Source: Oehlia diaphana (lineage: Eukaryota; Glomeromycota; Glomeromycetes; Glomerales; Glomeraceae). Taken from it: a stretch of 64,000 nt of DNA. The translations under genes were made by a program, and so were the position numbers. The stretch lies in contig QZLH01000110.1 in assembly GCA_003833135.1 (NCBI GenBank), positions 94,456 through 158,455 on the forward strand, in the 5' to 3' direction. Positions 61,150-64,000 of this stretch are shown one piece after another. The notes beneath the pieces were generated by a model. It did not search any database. It saw only the letters and a program-made list of their open reading frames with translations, and had not been told where the DNA came from. Each line of letters opens with the position of its first letter. The stretch's first letter is position 1.

Positions 61150-61861
61150 ATGGCCGATTGTTCTGACCCTGAAATTCGTATGTATCAAAAAAAAAATATA
61201 TATATTATATATATCAATAGTTGATCTTTAATGGTAATCATTATAATCATTATTGTCTAATATAATGAAATAACTATTATATTCATAGGTGAAGCATATG
61301 ATGAAGTACGGGATGATAAAAATCCAACAAAATGGTAATTTAATAACATATTCTATTTTAATGATAATATTATTTATTATATTTATATTTCCCTATATTA
61401 TAATAGGTTACTTCTTCAATATGCATCAGATAAATCCGATAAATTGGTGCTAAAATCAAAAGGAACAGAAGGATTAAAAGAATTTGTTGATTCACTAGAT
61501 GAGAATCAAGCAGCATTTGGTTATGTAAGAATTAATGTATCAAATGATGAATTATCTGTAAGAACAAAATTCATTTTTGTTACATGGATTGGAAGTGGTG
61601 TTAAAGTTATGAGAAAAGCCAAATTATCTGTACATGTCAGTGATGTAAAAAACATTCTTCGGGTGAGTGTTTTCAAAAAAACAAAAAAGTTTTTATATGA
61701 TTTTTAATTATTAATATTCTGAAATTACTTTTTCTTTTTTTAAGGTATATGCTATTGATGTTAATGCTCGTGATAAATCGGAATTTAATGAGGAAGAAAT
61801 TCTCGTACAACTTAGAAGAGCTGGTGGTGCAAATTATGATAGACAATCTCACGATTATTAA
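61150..61861 (+). CDS. Coactosin (ADF-H domain actin-binding protein)
   Basis: A small cytosolic F-actin binding protein of the ADF/cofilin-homology class, 148 residues. Four exons: 61150-61177, 61289-61334, 61407-61662, 61745-61861, with phases and GT-AG junctions consistent. Landmarks follow coactosin: an N-terminal DPEIREAYDEVRDDKNPTKW, KGTEGLKEFVDSLDENQAAF, FGYVRINV, FIFVTWIGSGVKVMRKAKLS and VHVSDVKNILRVYAIDV, and a C-terminal QLRRAGGANYD. The K/R-rich segment after WIGSGV is the expected actin-binding helix region. Coactosins bind actin filaments without severing and can counter capping; the role here is inferred from the family. Confidence 0.95.
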
Positions 61862-62280
61862 ATAGAGAGGGGGAAAATTTTAGTTATTAAAAAATTGTTA
61901 CTACTATTTTATTTTATTTTTTTTTTTAAAAAAAAAAAAATTAATATATATATATAATTTTTTATATTGACTTAATTTATATATATATATATATTGTTTA
62001 TTTATTTATAGAACAATGAATTCTTTTTTTATTTTCAATATCTTTTTGAGATGTTGAATAATTTTTTTTGGTGATGAAAGAAGGGAAGCGAAAAATTGTT
62101 ATATAATACATGTTATTCGAATAGATTGATCTTTTTTTTTTAAAAGTTGTAAATTATTTTCTTTTTTTTCTCCTATTTTATAAAGTGTTCTATTTATTAT
62201 TAAATAAAAATAAAAAAAATTAAGAAAATAGAAATTGTCATGTGATTTAGATTAAAATTCTATTGGATTAACGTAAATAC
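61862..62280. other. 3' region of coactosin
   Basis: A T(12)A(13) palindrome at 61917-61940 follows the stop by about 55 bp, like that after the MATH-BTB gene. (TA)n follows at 61978-61993. Possible polyadenylation signals AAATAAAAATAAA at 62200-62212. Confidence 0.4.
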
Positions 62281-62541
62281 TAGAGGTGCAAACTTTACTG
62301 ACGTAACTGCAGATGCTCACATAGAAATTTTATATAATATCGAGCTACGTCACGAGTTGCAACCTTTCCTTGACTTAATGGCAAATGTATCGTTCTTATA
62401 CGATCAGGTGCTATGTTCTTATACGACGTATATGTCACACAATATAGGTCGTATAAGATAGTATATCGTACACGTATAAGAACGATACATTTGCGACTTA
62501 ATGAGTGACGTAGCTAAAAAAAGGAAAAGTCTGCACCCCTA
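62281..62541. mobile_element. hAT-type MITE with 8-bp flanks (7/8 match)
   Basis: Ends TAGAGGTGCAAACTTT and, inverted, TAGGGGTGCAGACTTTT; inner GACGTAAC / GAGTGACGTAGC are also inverted. Flanks GTAAATAC (62273-62280) and TTAAATAC (62542-62549) differ at one base, as expected for an aged 8-bp hAT duplication. It is interrupted by the element at 62381-62494. Confidence 0.75.
62381..62494. mobile_element. MULE-type MITE nested in the hAT MITE
   Basis: A 114-bp element with perfect 22-bp inverted repeats starting GCAAATGTATCGTTCTTATA, flanked by an exact 9-bp duplication GACTTAATG (62372-62380, 62495-62503). A 9-bp duplication is typical of Mutator-like elements. The interior contains further TCTTATACGA-type repeats. 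Confidence 0.88.
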
Positions 62542-62549
62542 TTAAATAC

Positions 62550-63926
62550 AACGCAACACCGAATTTGATTAGGTAAAGAATTTTGTGTACCAAATCGATG
62601 GGAAAATTACATTCGGATATCCCCTCATTCTTCTTGCAAAAATCGTAGTGAAACGTTACAAACCTATAATATCAATACGCCATTATTATGTCAATATGCA
62701 ATTACATCAACTAAAATTATAAAAACCTAAAAACTTTTTGTGGAATTTGAATATTTTTATTTGCGAATAATATTGTTCAGTAATCCAAACATTCATTTTT
62801 TGTACAATGAATTAATTATTCGGATTATTTCTATGAAAAAAAAAAAACTGACAAATAAGTAATTAATACTCAAAAGACAAAAAATATACGCCAAATGACG
62901 AGAGTAGAAAAATTTTTTTGTTTCAGAAAACAAATAACAAATCAAAACCTTAAATAGGATTCATTGCGATCCTTGATCTAAAACTTGAATGTAATGACTA
63001 AACATAATTTTCCCCTATTCTCCTATTCTACCTAAAGGAACGAAAATGTGCAAAATTAGATAATGATAGTAACCTAAATAACGAAATTATGTTTTTGTAA
63101 TATGTATGAAACTACCAAAACAGCAGGCGTATTGAATATTCATGTTTTGATCGAATACCTCCTCCGCACGTATTCAAGCGCGTTTCATTCTTATTAAGCA
63201 CGGAAAATTAAATCCTTTATCCTTGAATACGGTAACTATTAATAAAATAGTGAGTTTCCATCTCCAAGAGAAATTAATATAACATCTTAGTGAATTAAGT
63301 ACATTAAATTTTCAAAGTAATCACGATACAGTAATTTTGTAATCACATCCAATAATCACAATAATTGATTAATCACCTTATAAAAATTTATAGAATTAAA
63401 ATGAATTATTAAAGGAATAAAACATTATAAAATATTATTATTTAATTTTTAAGAGTAAAAAAAAATTTCATATGCTAATTAAGCATAGAATTGTTTCAGA
63501 TCTCAAAAAAAAGAAAAAATCAAAACGCCTCAATCATGCAGCGTTTCAAGTTGAAATATAAAAAGAGTGTTTAAATTGTAATTGTACAATTACAATTAAA
63601 TAATTAAATGTGTAATCTTATCTAATTTGATTATTAGTTAGATCATCATTGTCACACAAATTTTTTTGCGTATAGAAACTCCGAATTGCTTTTTTGAATT
63701 TTAATAACACCAAATTTAGAAACTTCATTGAATTTTATAAAAATTTCTTCCATTATTCTATTCTATTAATTCTAATTACTTAATTATCTCTTTCATAATT
63801 GTTTATGTTGATTATATGATGAATATTATCAATTTATGGAAATAATAATAATAAAAAAAATACAGTTATTTCGAAACAATTATTACCTTCCAAAAATAAC
63901 TAAATTATAACTACGAAACAATTATC
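62550..63926. other. AT-rich intergenic DNA
   Basis: No gene, RNA or repeat recognised. Confidence 0.45.
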
Positions 63927-64000
63927 ATGAACAATAATATATATGAGGTTAATACTTGGATGCAATTGACTCATGCTTTAAAAAATCTTACCTTTAAAAT
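63927..64000 (+). CDS. Possible gene start running off the window
   Basis: ATG 63927 opens 24 codons (MNNNIYEVNTWMQLTHALKN...) that stay open to the last base of the window. The frame is too short to identify and could be chance. Confidence 0.2.
   Translation, partial: MNNNIYEVNTWMQLTHALKNLTFK

Overview
The window is very AT-rich eukaryotic DNA (long A/T homopolymers, one 428-base N gap at 35120-35547, one stray N at 1146). Intron-bearing genes have short (about 50-120 bp) GT-AG introns. The gene content is fungal: a FEX-type fluoride channel, a HAM1-like TULIP protein, an alpha-arrestin with PY motifs, a MATH-BTB protein and a fungal-type P450. AT content, MATH-BTB type and repeat load suggest an arbuscular mycorrhizal fungus (Rhizophagus-like); that assignment is inference.

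Layout. 1-7 kb is repeat country: a hAT-type MITE with a perfect 8-bp target duplication, a 1.1-kb TTAA-bounded foldback element, a 1-kb TA-bounded palindromic element and a 302-codon reading frame broken by five stops. 7.2-7.7 kb holds one intact member (minus strand) of a lineage-specific small-protein family. 10.4 kb holds an isolated SANT/Myb-like exon. 12.1-26.3 kb is the compact core: GDT1-like transporter (+), POP1 of RNase P/MRP (-, 15 exons), FEX (+), HAM1-like (-), MATH-BTB (+), cytochrome P450 (-). POP1 and FEX are head to head over about 300 bp; GDT1/POP1, FEX/HAM1 and BTB/P450 converge. 27.9-31 kb contains foldback and hAT-like MITEs, a decayed Tc1/mariner transposase and a MITE carrying two retro-insertions at the same target. 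35.8-37.6 kb is a single-exon alpha-arrestin. 44.2-55.4 kb is a cluster of six further copies of the 7.2-kb family gene, only one intact (54874-55401), embedded in inverted and direct segmental duplications that also copied promoter and 3' sequences. 53.5-60.6 kb holds small or decayed genes of unknown function. 61.1-61.9 kb is coactosin, and 62.3-62.5 kb holds a MULE-type MITE nested inside a hAT-type MITE, both with target duplications.

The core genes are unrelated housekeeping functions (Golgi ion homeostasis, tRNA/rRNA processing, fluoride export, hyphal/lipid function, ubiquitin adaptors, actin binding) and do not form a pathway. The undescribed element of interest is the 124-181-residue coiled-coil family ending in DYEFW/NYEFW, expanding and decaying within this window together with a conserved TATA-type promoter box. 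Exon boundaries were set by hand from splice signals and phase; all spliced lengths close in frame.
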